Origin: Phyllobacteriaceae bacterium UBA1059
GTDB taxonomy: Bacteria; Pseudomonadota; Alphaproteobacteria; Rhizobiales; Rhizobiaceae
Assembly: GCA_002316345.1 (NCBI GenBank)
Contig: DCDI01000195.1
Location: forward strand, 20,409-25,798
Direction: 5' to 3'
Length of the DNA: 5,390 nt
Positions 1-5,390 of the stretch are shown here, one piece after another (positions within the stretch are counted from its first letter, which is position 1; each line of letters starts with the position of its first letter). The notes beneath the pieces are model-generated. The model worked only from the letters and a program-made list of their open reading frames with translations. It was not told the DNA's origin and made no database searches. The position numbers were made by a program, and so were the translations under genes.

Positions 1-806
1 TCCACGAAGTGCCAGTACCAGGCAGCGGCTTCGAAGCCGAAATGTTGCTTCGGCGTGAAGTCGCCCTTCATGGCGCGGATCAAACAGACCAGCAGGAAGA
101 TCGTGCCGATGAACACATGGAAGCCGTGGAAGCCGGTCGCCATGTAGAAGGTCGCACCGTAGATCGAATCCGCGAAGGCGAACGGCGCGTGCATGTATTC
201 ATAGGCCTGCACGAAGGAGAACAGCACGCCCAGAGCGACGGTGAACACCAGACCGGACACGAGGCCCTTACGGTCGTTGTGCAGAAGCGCATGGTGCGCC
301 CAGGTGACCGTCGTGCCCGACAGAAGCAGGATCACCGTGTTGTAAAGCGGCAGATGCCAGGGATCGAGCACCTCGATGCCTGCCGGTGGCCACTGGCCGC
401 CGGTATATTCGGTGCGCGCGACCTGAACGACTTCGCCCGGGAACAGGCTGGCATCGAAGAAAGCCCAGAACCAGGCAACGAAGAACATCACCTCGGAGGC
501 GATGAACATGATCATGCCGTAGCGCAGATGCAGCGACACGACGCGCGTGTGGTGACCTTCGCGACCTTCCTTGATCGTGTCCGACCACCAGCCGAACATG
601 GTGTAAAGGACCACAGCCAGACCGACCACGAAGAGCCAGGGATTGTTCAGCGGAATGCCGAGCAATCCAAATTCGTTGCCCTTCAGGCCCTGCATCCAGC
701 CTACGCCGCCGAGCGCCATCAACAGCGCGCCGACCGAGGCCGTGAACGGCCACGGGCTGGGGTCTATGATGTGGTAGTCGTGATTCTTGGCGTGCGCCTC
801 AGCCAT
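1..806 (-). CDS. coxC: Cytochrome c oxidase subunit III (partial, C-terminus beyond window)
   Basis: This is subunit III of the aa3-type oxidase, an integral membrane protein that binds subunit I and helps keep proton uptake active. My reading of the minus strand gives 268 uninterrupted residues from ATG at 806-804 to the window edge. Family signatures are FGWWSDTIKEG (residues 71-81), GHHTRVV (84-90), FIASEVMFFVAWFWAFF (101-117), TWAHHALLHN (168-177), GFHGFHVFIG (225-234) and HFGFEAAAWYWHFV (255-268). Glu105 in SEVMFF matches the conserved membrane glutamate that reacts with DCCD in this family. Subunit III proteins usually continue for only a few tens of residues after this motif, so most of the gene is present. 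The start is supported by a GGGGG Shine-Dalgarno 5 bases upstream and by its position 1 base after the ctaG stop. No stop or frameshift is seen. The gene is truncated only by the window boundary. Confidence 0.97.
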   Translation of the reverse strand, partial: MAEAHAKNHDYHIIDPSPWPFTASVGALLMALGGVGWMQGLKGNEFGLLGIPLNNPWLFVVGLAVVLYTMFGWWSDTIKEGREGHHTRVVSLHLRYGMIMFIASEVMFFVAWFWAFFDASLFPGEVVQVARTEYTGGQWPPAGIEVLDPWHLPLYNTVILLLSGTTVTWAHHALLHNDRKGLVSGLVFTVALGVLFSFVQAYEYMHAPFAFADSIYGATFYMATGFHGFHVFIGTIFLLVCLIRAMKGDFTPKQHFGFEAAAWYWHFV

Positions 807-807
807 A

Positions 808-1446
808 TCAACCCCCGAGATTATCGCTGGAAACCTTGCTTCCCGCAACACTTCCCTTTTCGCCAGCAGAGGTGTTGGCCGCGAGCGGCGCACCGACTGG
901 CAAGGGGAAGAACGTGTAAGACAAGGTAATTGTTCTGATGTCTTTGATGTCGGGATCATCGACGATCGCAGGATCGACGAAGAACACGACCGGCATGTCC
1001 AGGGCCTCGCCGGGCTTCAGGGTCGTATCCGTGAAGCAGAAGCACTCGACCTTGTTGAAATATGCGCCGGCGAGCTCAGGCGTCACGTTGAACGTGGCCT
1101 TACCCGCGGTCGGCGTGGAGAACGGATTGGTGGCGGTGTAGCCGATCTGCGTGGTTTCGCCGATCTTGATCGTCACATCGCGCTGGTCGGGCTGGAAGGT
1201 CCACGGGAGACCGCCGCTGACATTGGCATCGAACCGCACCGTGATCTTACGATCCAGGATCGTGTCCGAATACTGATCGACCCGCTGTGTGGTGCCACCG
1301 TAGCCGGTTGCCTGGCAGAACATCTCATACAGTGGGACGGACGCATAGGCAGCACCGATCATCGCCGCGAAGAACGTCGCGCAGCCGACCGCAACGCGGA
1401 TGTTGGCGCGGCGCTTCGGGTCAACGGGGGTGCTGTTCTTGGCCAT
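808..1446 (-). CDS. ctaG: Cytochrome c oxidase assembly protein CtaG (Cox11-type copper chaperone)
   Basis: This Cox11/CtaG family protein delivers copper to the CuB centre of subunit I on the periplasmic side of the membrane. The product is 212 residues. It has a short basic cytoplasmic N-terminus (KRRANIR, 11-17), one membrane anchor (about 18-37), the motif PLYEMFCQATGYGGT (38-52) with Cys44, a beta-rich periplasmic domain, the copper motif CFCF (Cys135 and Cys137) followed by LKPGE, then MPVVFFVDP (151-159) and TLSYTFF (174-180). The three conserved copper-related cysteines of Cox11 (44, 135, 137) are all there, and Cys22 is an extra one in the anchor. The C-terminal tail of about 30 residues after TYTFF-like strand is Ser/Gly/Ala-rich and low in recognisable motifs. 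The start lies 3 bases after the CoxF-like stop, and its Shine-Dalgarno is weak (AGCAGG, about 12 bases upstream), so coupling is likely. It is the unrelated namesake of the Bacillus-type CtaG (caa3_CtaG family), not that protein. Confidence 0.96.
   Translation of the reverse strand: MAKNSTPVDPKRRANIRVAVGCATFFAAMIGAAYASVPLYEMFCQATGYGGTTQRVDQYSDTILDRKITVRFDANVSGGLPWTFQPDQRDVTIKIGETTQIGYTATNPFSTPTAGKATFNVTPELAGAYFNKVECFCFTDTTLKPGEALDMPVVFFVDPAIVDDPDIKDIRTITLSYTFFPLPVGAPLAANTSAGEKGSVAGSKVSSDNLGG
812..816 (-). promoter_or_regulatory. Ribosome binding site for coxC
   Basis: The minus strand reads CTCGGGGGTTGAT before the coxC ATG, giving a G-rich Shine-Dalgarno core with a 5-base spacer. It lies inside the last codons of ctaG (Leu-Gly-Gly-stop), so subunit III translation is probably coupled to termination of ctaG. 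The site fixes the coxC start at 806. Confidence 0.6.
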
Positions 1447-1449
1447 GGA

Positions 1450-1623
1450 TCAGAGCGGCCTGCTAAGCAGCGACGGACCGAACTTCGCGATGGTCGCCAC
1501 ATAGAAGATCACAACAAGAATGGCCAAGCCGACAGCAATCGCCACTGAACGGCTGCGGCGCGCCTTGCGCTGTTTGTCCGTCAGCTTGATCGTTTCCTCG
1601 AACTGGTTGCGCTCTCCAGCCAT
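1450..1623 (-). CDS. CoxF-like small membrane protein (57 aa)
   Basis: A small gene between ctaB and ctaG, read from ATG at 1623-1621 to TGA at 1452-1450. The 57-residue product begins MAGERNQFEETIKLTDKQRK. It has a charged, basic N-terminal half (QRKARRSRS, 18-26), a single hydrophobic segment (about 27-47, VAIAVGLAILVVIFYVATIA) and a short tail ending LSRPL. The charge distribution predicts N-terminus in the cytoplasm. A small one-helix protein at this position, called CoxF or described as a cytochrome c oxidase assembly/hypothetical protein, is common in alphaproteobacterial cta operons, and the size, topology and location all match. Its ATG overlaps the ctaB stop by one base (TGATG), an arrangement typical of translational coupling. 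No clear Shine-Dalgarno is seen. Family membership rests on context and topology. The molecular role is not known to me. Confidence 0.85.
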   Translation of the reverse strand: MAGERNQFEETIKLTDKQRKARRSRSVAIAVGLAILVVIFYVATIAKFGPSLLSRPL

Positions 1624-2567
1624 CAGAGGATACCCGCCTGGAGGAAGCGCGCGACGAGGCTGTCTGCGAGATAAGCGGCGAAGATGCCGAAGAGATAAAG
1701 CAGCGAGAAGCCGAACATGCGCTTGGCCGGAAGCATGACTCGATCAGCTGGCGCCATGCGGAACACGCCCCAGGCGTAATAGATGAAGCCCGCGCCCAAT
1801 GCCGCCGCAACGATGCCATAACCGGCCGATGCATAACCGAGCACCCAAGGCAGCACGCCGATCGGCGACACGATCAGAGTGTAGATGAAAATCTACAGGC
1901 GGGTCGACGCTTCGCCCGCCACGTTCGGCATCATCGGAATACCGGCGCGGCCGTAATCGCCCGACTTGAACAGGGCGAGCGCCCAGAAGTGCGGCGGTGT
2001 CCACAGGAAGATAATGGAAAACAGGATGATGCTTTCCAGGCTCACCGAACCCGTCGCAGCAGCCCAGCCGACAACCGGCGGAAAAGCACCAGCGGCGCCG
2101 CCGATGACGATGTTCTGCGGGGTCCAACGCTTGAGCCACATCGTGTAGACGACGGCATAAAAGAAGATCGTGAAGGCGAGTAGGCTGGCGGCGAGCCAGT
2201 TCACCAGCAGGCCGAGGGTCATCACCGACAGGAATGACAGAACCAGGCCAAAGCCGAGCGCTTCGCCCGGAAGCATGCGGCCGGCAGGAACGGGACGACG
2301 CGCGGTGCGGCTCATCAAGCGGTCGATGTCGGCGTCGTACCACATGTTCAGAGCACCGGATGCGCCGGCACCAATCGCGATCGACAGGATGGCGATCGCA
2401 GAGAACAGCGGATCGAAGGGGGTAGGCGCAGCCATGAGGCCGACGAATGCAGTGAACACAACCAGCGACATGACGCGCGGCTTCAGCAGAGCGATGAAGT
2501 CGCCTGCCGTTGCTTCCGACAGCCCGACTTCCGGGGTGGGCGTCGCGGTTTGTTCAACCATGCTCAT
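1623..2567 (-). pseudogene. ctaB: Protoheme IX farnesyltransferase (heme O synthase) interrupted by an in-frame TAG
   Basis: CtaB/CyoE/Cox10, of the UbiA prenyltransferase superfamily, adds a farnesyl group to heme b to make heme o, the precursor of the heme a used by this oxidase. The frame spans 314 codons, a normal family length, but codon 225 is TAG (1895-1893). The first 224 residues include the prenyl-diphosphate/Mg site NMWYDADID (74-82, with Asp78, Asp80 and Asp82), followed by RTARRPVPAG, then the second catalytic loop PPHFWALALFKSGDYGRAGIPMMP (191-214). After the stop the same frame continues IFIYTLIVSPIGVLPWVLG and ends with KRMFGFSLLYLFG and ADS, the usual C-terminus with about three membrane helices. 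The family pattern here is TR-L/X-Q-I, so CAG to TAG at a glutamine codon is the simplest explanation. The truncated 224-residue product would lack the last helices and is probably inactive. The start is ATG at 2567, and Met3 is possible. Readthrough, a recent mutation and a sequencing error cannot be told apart from sequence alone. Confidence 0.85.
1880..1897. repeat. Perfect inverted repeat enclosing the ctaB amber codon
   Basis: The plus strand reads TGTAGAT-GAAA-ATCTACA, a 7-bp perfect stem with a 4-base loop inside the ctaB coding sequence. The premature stop (plus-strand CTA at 1893-1895) lies in the right arm. If base 1895 were G, as a CAG codon requires, the repeat would have one mismatch opposite base 1882. 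No T-run follows on either strand, so a terminator is unlikely. Confidence 0.75.
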
Positions 2568-2588
2568 TCAAATCGTATCCAATGCCTG

Positions 2589-2612
2589 GGCCCGGACTGT
2601 TCAGCCCGGGCC
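2589..2612 (-). other. GC-rich hairpin in the coxA-ctaB intergenic gap
   Basis: The 63-base gap between the coxA stop and the ctaB start holds a 7-bp all-GC stem, GGCCCGG (2589-2595) paired with CCGGGCC (2606-2612), around a 10-base loop. The sequence downstream in the transcript (CAGGCATTGGATACGATTTG) has no uridine tract, so it is not a classical intrinsic terminator. By analogy with hairpins that end structural-gene segments, it could protect the upstream coxBA message from 3' decay or weaken readthrough into the assembly genes. That role is inference. Confidence 0.5.
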
Positions 2613-2630
2613 GGGGTTCGTTCAACTGCC

Positions 2631-4286
2631 TTACTTGATGCGCGGCAGCTGCTCCCACTGGTGGAACGGCGGCGGCGAAGACAGCTGCCATTCCAGCGTG
2701 GTGGCGCCTTCGCCCCACGGATTGTTGCCGGCAATACGTTTCTTAGAGAAGGCTTCAAACACGCCATACAGGAAGATCAACACGCTGAAGCCAGACAGGT
2801 ATGCGCCGTAGGAAGACACCATGTTCCAGCCGGCAAACGCATCCGGATAATCGATGTAACGGCGCGGCATGCCGGCGAGACCCAGGAAGTGCTGCGGGAA
2901 GAACACGAGGTTCACGCCGATGAACATGATCCAGAAGTGAACGCGGGCAATTGCCGACGAGTACATGTAGCCGAACATCTTCGGGAACCAGTAGTACCAG
3001 CCGGCGAAGATCGCGAACACAGCACCGAGCGACAGCACGTAATGGAAGTGCGCTACGACATAATAGGTGTCGTGCAGCGAACGATCGAGACCAGCATTGG
3101 CCAGCTGAACGCCGGTCACGCCGCCCACGGTAAACAGGAAGATGAAGCCGATCGCCCACAGCATGGGGGTGCGCATCGAAATCGAACCGCCCCACATCGT
3201 GGCGATCCATGAGAAGATCTTCACGCCGGTCGGAACCGCGATCACCATGGTGGCGAACACAAAGTAACGCTGCGTGTCGAGCGACAGGCCGGTGGTGTAC
3301 ATGTGGTGTGCCCACACGACGAAGCCGACGACGCCGATCGCGACCATGGCGTAAGCCATGCCGAGGTAACCGAACACCGGCTTGCGCGAGAAAGTCGAGA
3401 CAATATGGCTGATGATGCCGAAGCCCGGCAGGATCAGAATGTACACTTCAGGGTGACCGAAGAACCAGAACAGGTGCTGGAACAGGATCGGGTCACCGCC
3501 GCTTTCAGGCGCAAAGAAGGCCGTGCCGAAGTTGCGATCGGTGAGCAGCATGGTGATGCCGCCAGCCAGAACCGGCAAGGACAGAAGCAGCAGGAAGGCG
3601 GTGATCAGCACCGACCACGCAAACAGCGGCATCTTATGAATGGTCATGCCGGGTGCGCGCATGTTGAAGATCGTGGTGATGAAGTTGATCGCACCCAGGA
3701 TCGACGACGCACCAGCGATGTGCAGCGACAGGATCGCCATATCCATCGCCGGTCCGGGCTGGCCCGAAGTCGACATTGGCGGATACATCGTCCAGCCACC
3801 ACCCACGCCATGCGCACCTGGCGCGCTCGGCATGAACAGAGACAAAAGCAGCAGCAAGAAAGCCGGCGGCAGCAACCAGAAGGAAATGTTGTTCATGCGC
3901 GGGAACGCCATGTCCGGCGCGCCGATCATGATCGGCACCATCCAGTTGGCGAAGCCGCCGATCAGCGCGGGCATGACCATGAAGAAGATCATGACAAGGC
4001 CGTGGGCCGTGGTGAAGGCGTTGTACATCGACTTGCCGGCGTCGATCGCGGCATCGCCGTCGATGCCGTAAACCATGCCTGCCAGACCGTGGAAGATCTG
4101 GATGCCGGGTTCCTGCAACTCCCAGCGCATCATCATCGACAAAGCGCCGCCGATAATGCCTGCCGTGATCGCGAAGATCAGGTAGAGCGTGCCGATGTCC
4201 TTGTGGTTGGTCGAATATACCCAACGCGTCCAGCCCGTGGGCCGGTGATCGCTATGGGCATCGTGGTGGGTTGCAGCGCCTGCCAT
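2631..4286 (-). CDS. coxA: Cytochrome c oxidase subunit I (aa3-type)
   Basis: This is the catalytic subunit, which reduces oxygen to water at heme a3/CuB and pumps protons across the inner membrane. The product is 551 residues, normal for the family. It has the N-terminal signature RWVYSTNHKDIGTLYLIF (21-38) and the full set of ligands: His95 and His415 for heme a, His413 for heme a3, and His278, His327 and His328 for CuB. GHPEVY (277-282) supplies Tyr282, which is cross-linked to a CuB histidine in the family. Proton pathway residues are present: Asp125 (GAPDMAFPRMNN) and Glu280 for the D channel and Lys356 (PTGVKIFSW) for the K channel. This is the A1-type pattern. The start at 4286 (MAGAATHHD) has GGAG 7 bases upstream and AAGGAG 13 bases upstream. 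A longer in-frame start near 4343 would overlap coxB and add non-conserved residues, so it was not used. The coxB stop lies 37 bases upstream. Confidence 0.98.
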   Translation of the reverse strand: MAGAATHHDAHSDHRPTGWTRWVYSTNHKDIGTLYLIFAITAGIIGGALSMMMRWELQEPGIQIFHGLAGMVYGIDGDAAIDAGKSMYNAFTTAHGLVMIFFMVMPALIGGFANWMVPIMIGAPDMAFPRMNNISFWLLPPAFLLLLLSLFMPSAPGAHGVGGGWTMYPPMSTSGQPGPAMDMAILSLHIAGASSILGAINFITTIFNMRAPGMTIHKMPLFAWSVLITAFLLLLSLPVLAGGITMLLTDRNFGTAFFAPESGGDPILFQHLFWFFGHPEVYILILPGFGIISHIVSTFSRKPVFGYLGMAYAMVAIGVVGFVVWAHHMYTTGLSLDTQRYFVFATMVIAVPTGVKIFSWIATMWGGSISMRTPMLWAIGFIFLFTVGGVTGVQLANAGLDRSLHDTYYVVAHFHYVLSLGAVFAIFAGWYYWFPKMFGYMYSSAIARVHFWIMFIGVNLVFFPQHFLGLAGMPRRYIDYPDAFAGWNMVSSYGAYLSGFSVLIFLYGVFEAFSKKRIAGNNPWGEGATTLEWQLSSPPPFHQWEQLPRIK

Positions 4287-4293
4287 GATTCCG

Positions 4294-4305
4294 CTCCGTC
4301 TCCTT
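4294..4305 (-). promoter_or_regulatory. Double Shine-Dalgarno of coxA
   Basis: The minus strand reads AAGGAGACGGAG before the coxA ATG. GGAG at 4297-4294 is 7 bases from the start and the stronger AAGGAG at 4305-4300 is 13 bases away. This is the clearest ribosome binding site in the window. It decides the coxA start at 4286 over the upstream alternative at 4343. Confidence 0.65.
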
Positions 4306-4323
4306 CCGTCCGGCTGTTGCGAG

Positions 4324-5187
4324 TTACTCGCCGGCCGAAGCAATCTTGTTCTGGGCGTCGACCGAAGCCATCAGGGCGCGGTTGGCGCCACCGAGATCCG
4401 TAGCCGCTGCCGCAAGCCATGTCTGATATTGATCCAGCGCAACGACGCGGATGGCGATCGGCATATAAGCGTGGTCCTTGCCGCAAAGCTCGGAGCACTG
4501 GCCATAATAAAGACCCTCCTTCGTCGCCTTGAACCAGGTCTCGTTGATGCGACCGGGAACGGCGTCCACCTTCACGCCGAAAGCCGGCATGGCGAAGGAG
4601 TGAATGACGTCGCCGCCGGTGACCAGCATGCGAACGGTGGCATTCACGGGCACGACGACTTCGTTGTCGACGGCGAGCAGGCGCGGATAAGCGCCACGAT
4701 CTTCCTTGCCGGCAGCAGCGCGGGCATCATCCGTCAACAAAGCCGAGTTGAAGGTCAGCGGCGTTTCGACCTGGTATTCGTAGTCCCAATTCCACTGGTT
4801 GCCGATCGCCTTCACCGTCAAGGCCGGCTCTTCCGGCGGCGTGTATTGCGCCGTCAGCAACTGGAAGGAGGGAATGGCGAGGCACAGGAGAATCACCACC
4901 GGTCCGACGGTCCAGATGATCTCGATAAGCGTGTTATGGCTGGTACGCGACGGGGTCGGGTGGGCATCAGCGCGGAAACGCACGATGCAATAAGCCAACA
5001 GAGCCAGCACGAGCAGCGTGACGGGAATGATGAACCACAGCGTGTAGTTCTCGAACCACTCGATGCTTTCCATGATCGGCGAGGCTGCCGGCTGGAAATC
5101 GGTCTGCCACGGCGTTGGCTGGGCGGCAAAGGCGGCCGCACCGGACAACAAAACCATTGCGGCAGCCGCGCCTATCACTTTTTTCAT
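4324..5187 (-). CDS. coxB: Cytochrome c oxidase subunit II (CuA subunit)
   Basis: Subunit II accepts electrons from cytochrome c at the binuclear CuA centre and passes them to heme a. The 287-residue product has a signal peptide (MKKVIGAAAAMVLLSGAAAFA, cleavage around residues 20-22), two membrane helices (about 49-70 and 88-111), the aromatic motif QWNWDYEY (131-138) used in electron entry, and a periplasmic cupredoxin domain. The CuA ligands are complete: His196 (DVIHSF), then Cys231, Glu233, Cys235, His239 and Met242 in CSELCGKDHAYMP. There is no fused cytochrome c domain, so this is aa3, not caa3. The start is ATG 5187, which puts the basic MKK directly before the hydrophobic core and GGGAG 12 bases upstream. 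ATG 5199 (adding MTIA) is a close alternative, but GGGAG would then abut the start codon. The frame is open as far as 5355, but that extension has no conserved features. It is the first gene of the cluster. Confidence 0.97.
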   Translation of the reverse strand: MKKVIGAAAAMVLLSGAAAFAAQPTPWQTDFQPAASPIMESIEWFENYTLWFIIPVTLLVLALLAYCIVRFRADAHPTPSRTSHNTLIEIIWTVGPVVILLCLAIPSFQLLTAQYTPPEEPALTVKAIGNQWNWDYEYQVETPLTFNSALLTDDARAAAGKEDRGAYPRLLAVDNEVVVPVNATVRMLVTGGDVIHSFAMPAFGVKVDAVPGRINETWFKATKEGLYYGQCSELCGKDHAYMPIAIRVVALDQYQTWLAAAATDLGGANRALMASVDAQNKIASAGE

Positions 5188-5390
5188 GGCGATCGTCATC
5201 TCCCGGATACCCTGACTAGGACGCGCGTCAGCATGCGGCATGCACACGCACAGACTCCCAGTTCTCTCCAGCCCGTTCAAATCATACTCTCTTGGCGTCC
5301 GCAAGAAAGCCACGATTCTGCTGGATGCGGCATTTTGTTCGTGCTGGATCAACAACCTGCCATTGCGTTATGAAGCAAAGTAGGAACTGC
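5188..5390 (-). promoter_or_regulatory. Leader and probable promoter region of the cox operon
   Basis: About 200 bases upstream of coxB hold no convincing gene on either strand. As the first gene of a co-directional cluster, coxB should have its promoter here or just beyond the window. A TATGAT hexamer on the minus strand (5286-5281) resembles a -10 box, about 94 bases before the coxB start. No good TTGACA-like box lies 16-18 bases upstream of it (the nearest is TTTCTT), so the call is weak. GCATGC occurs twice, at 5231-5236 and 5238-5243, downstream of that hexamer. GGGAG at 5204-5200 is the probable ribosome binding site of coxB. Confidence 0.35.

Noticed and set aside
9..929. Plus-strand open frame of 306 codons opposite coxC
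   Set aside because: It is antisense to subunit III, whose conserved motifs are unmistakable. The His/Arg/Glu-rich composition is typical of a shadow frame.
1623..1871. Separate 82-residue gene starting at GTG 1871
   Set aside because: It is in the same frame as ctaB and reads as the CtaB C-terminus, so it is the rest of the interrupted gene, not an independent one.
1872..1895. Frameshift in ctaB
   Set aside because: Both parts of ctaB are in the same frame and only one codon is a stop, so a single substitution explains the break and no indel is needed.
2589..2612. Rho-independent terminator after coxA
   Set aside because: The stem is strong but no T-run follows on the transcribed strand, so it is reported only as a hairpin.
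3303..4403. Long plus-strand open frame of 366 codons opposite coxA
   Set aside because: The product is dominated by Arg, His, Asp and Glu runs mirroring the membrane helices of coxA on the other strand. It shows no independent start signal or domain.
5200..5355. N-terminal extension of coxB to 5355
   Set aside because: The added residues precede a good signal peptide, show no conserved features and would bury the export signal. The open frame there is probably fortuitous.
4285..5373. Long plus-strand open frame of 362 codons opposite coxB
   Set aside because: It lies almost wholly antisense to a gene with complete CuA ligands. Its translation is charged and low in recognisable motifs, as expected for a GC-rich antisense shadow.
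1..5390. Novel system, mobile element or CRISPR
   Set aside because: The window is fully explained by a standard cta/cox operon. No transposase, integrase, spaced repeats or unrelated genes are visible.

Overview
The window is one tightly packed gene cluster, all read from the minus strand, for an aa3-type cytochrome c oxidase (respiratory complex IV) and the proteins that build it. From the right edge leftwards, which is the direction of transcription, the order is coxB/ctaC (subunit II), coxA/ctaD (subunit I), ctaB (heme O synthase, Cox10 type), a 57-residue CoxF-like membrane protein, ctaG (Cox11-type copper chaperone) and coxC/ctaE (subunit III). The last gene runs off the left edge. This order, the high-GC coding sequence and the Paracoccus-like oxidase motifs point to an alphaproteobacterium. 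I cannot name a genus from the sequence alone.

Layout: 5188-5390 is the leader upstream of coxB, with no convincing gene. Subunits II and I (4324-5187 and 2631-4286) are separated by 37 bases that carry a strong Shine-Dalgarno sequence. A 63-base gap with a GC-rich hairpin separates the structural genes from the first assembly gene. After that, genes overlap or lie 1-3 bases apart (ctaB/coxF share one base, coxF/ctaG gap of 3, ctaG/coxC gap of 1), so the assembly block and subunit III are probably translationally coupled.

The genes act together. CoxB carries the CuA centre that takes electrons from cytochrome c. CoxA carries heme a and the heme a3/CuB site that reduces oxygen and pumps protons. 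CoxC stabilises the core. CtaB farnesylates heme b to heme o, the precursor of heme a, and CtaG delivers copper to CuB. All metal and heme ligands of CoxA and CoxB are present.

The one real anomaly is in ctaB. An in-frame TAG stop at codon 225 stands where the family normally has a glutamine codon. The remaining 89 codons are intact in the same frame and still read as the normal CtaB C-terminus. The substituted base also completes a perfect 7-bp inverted repeat around the stop, which suggests either a templated mutation or a sequence error. I see no mobile element, CRISPR array, RNA gene or novel system here.
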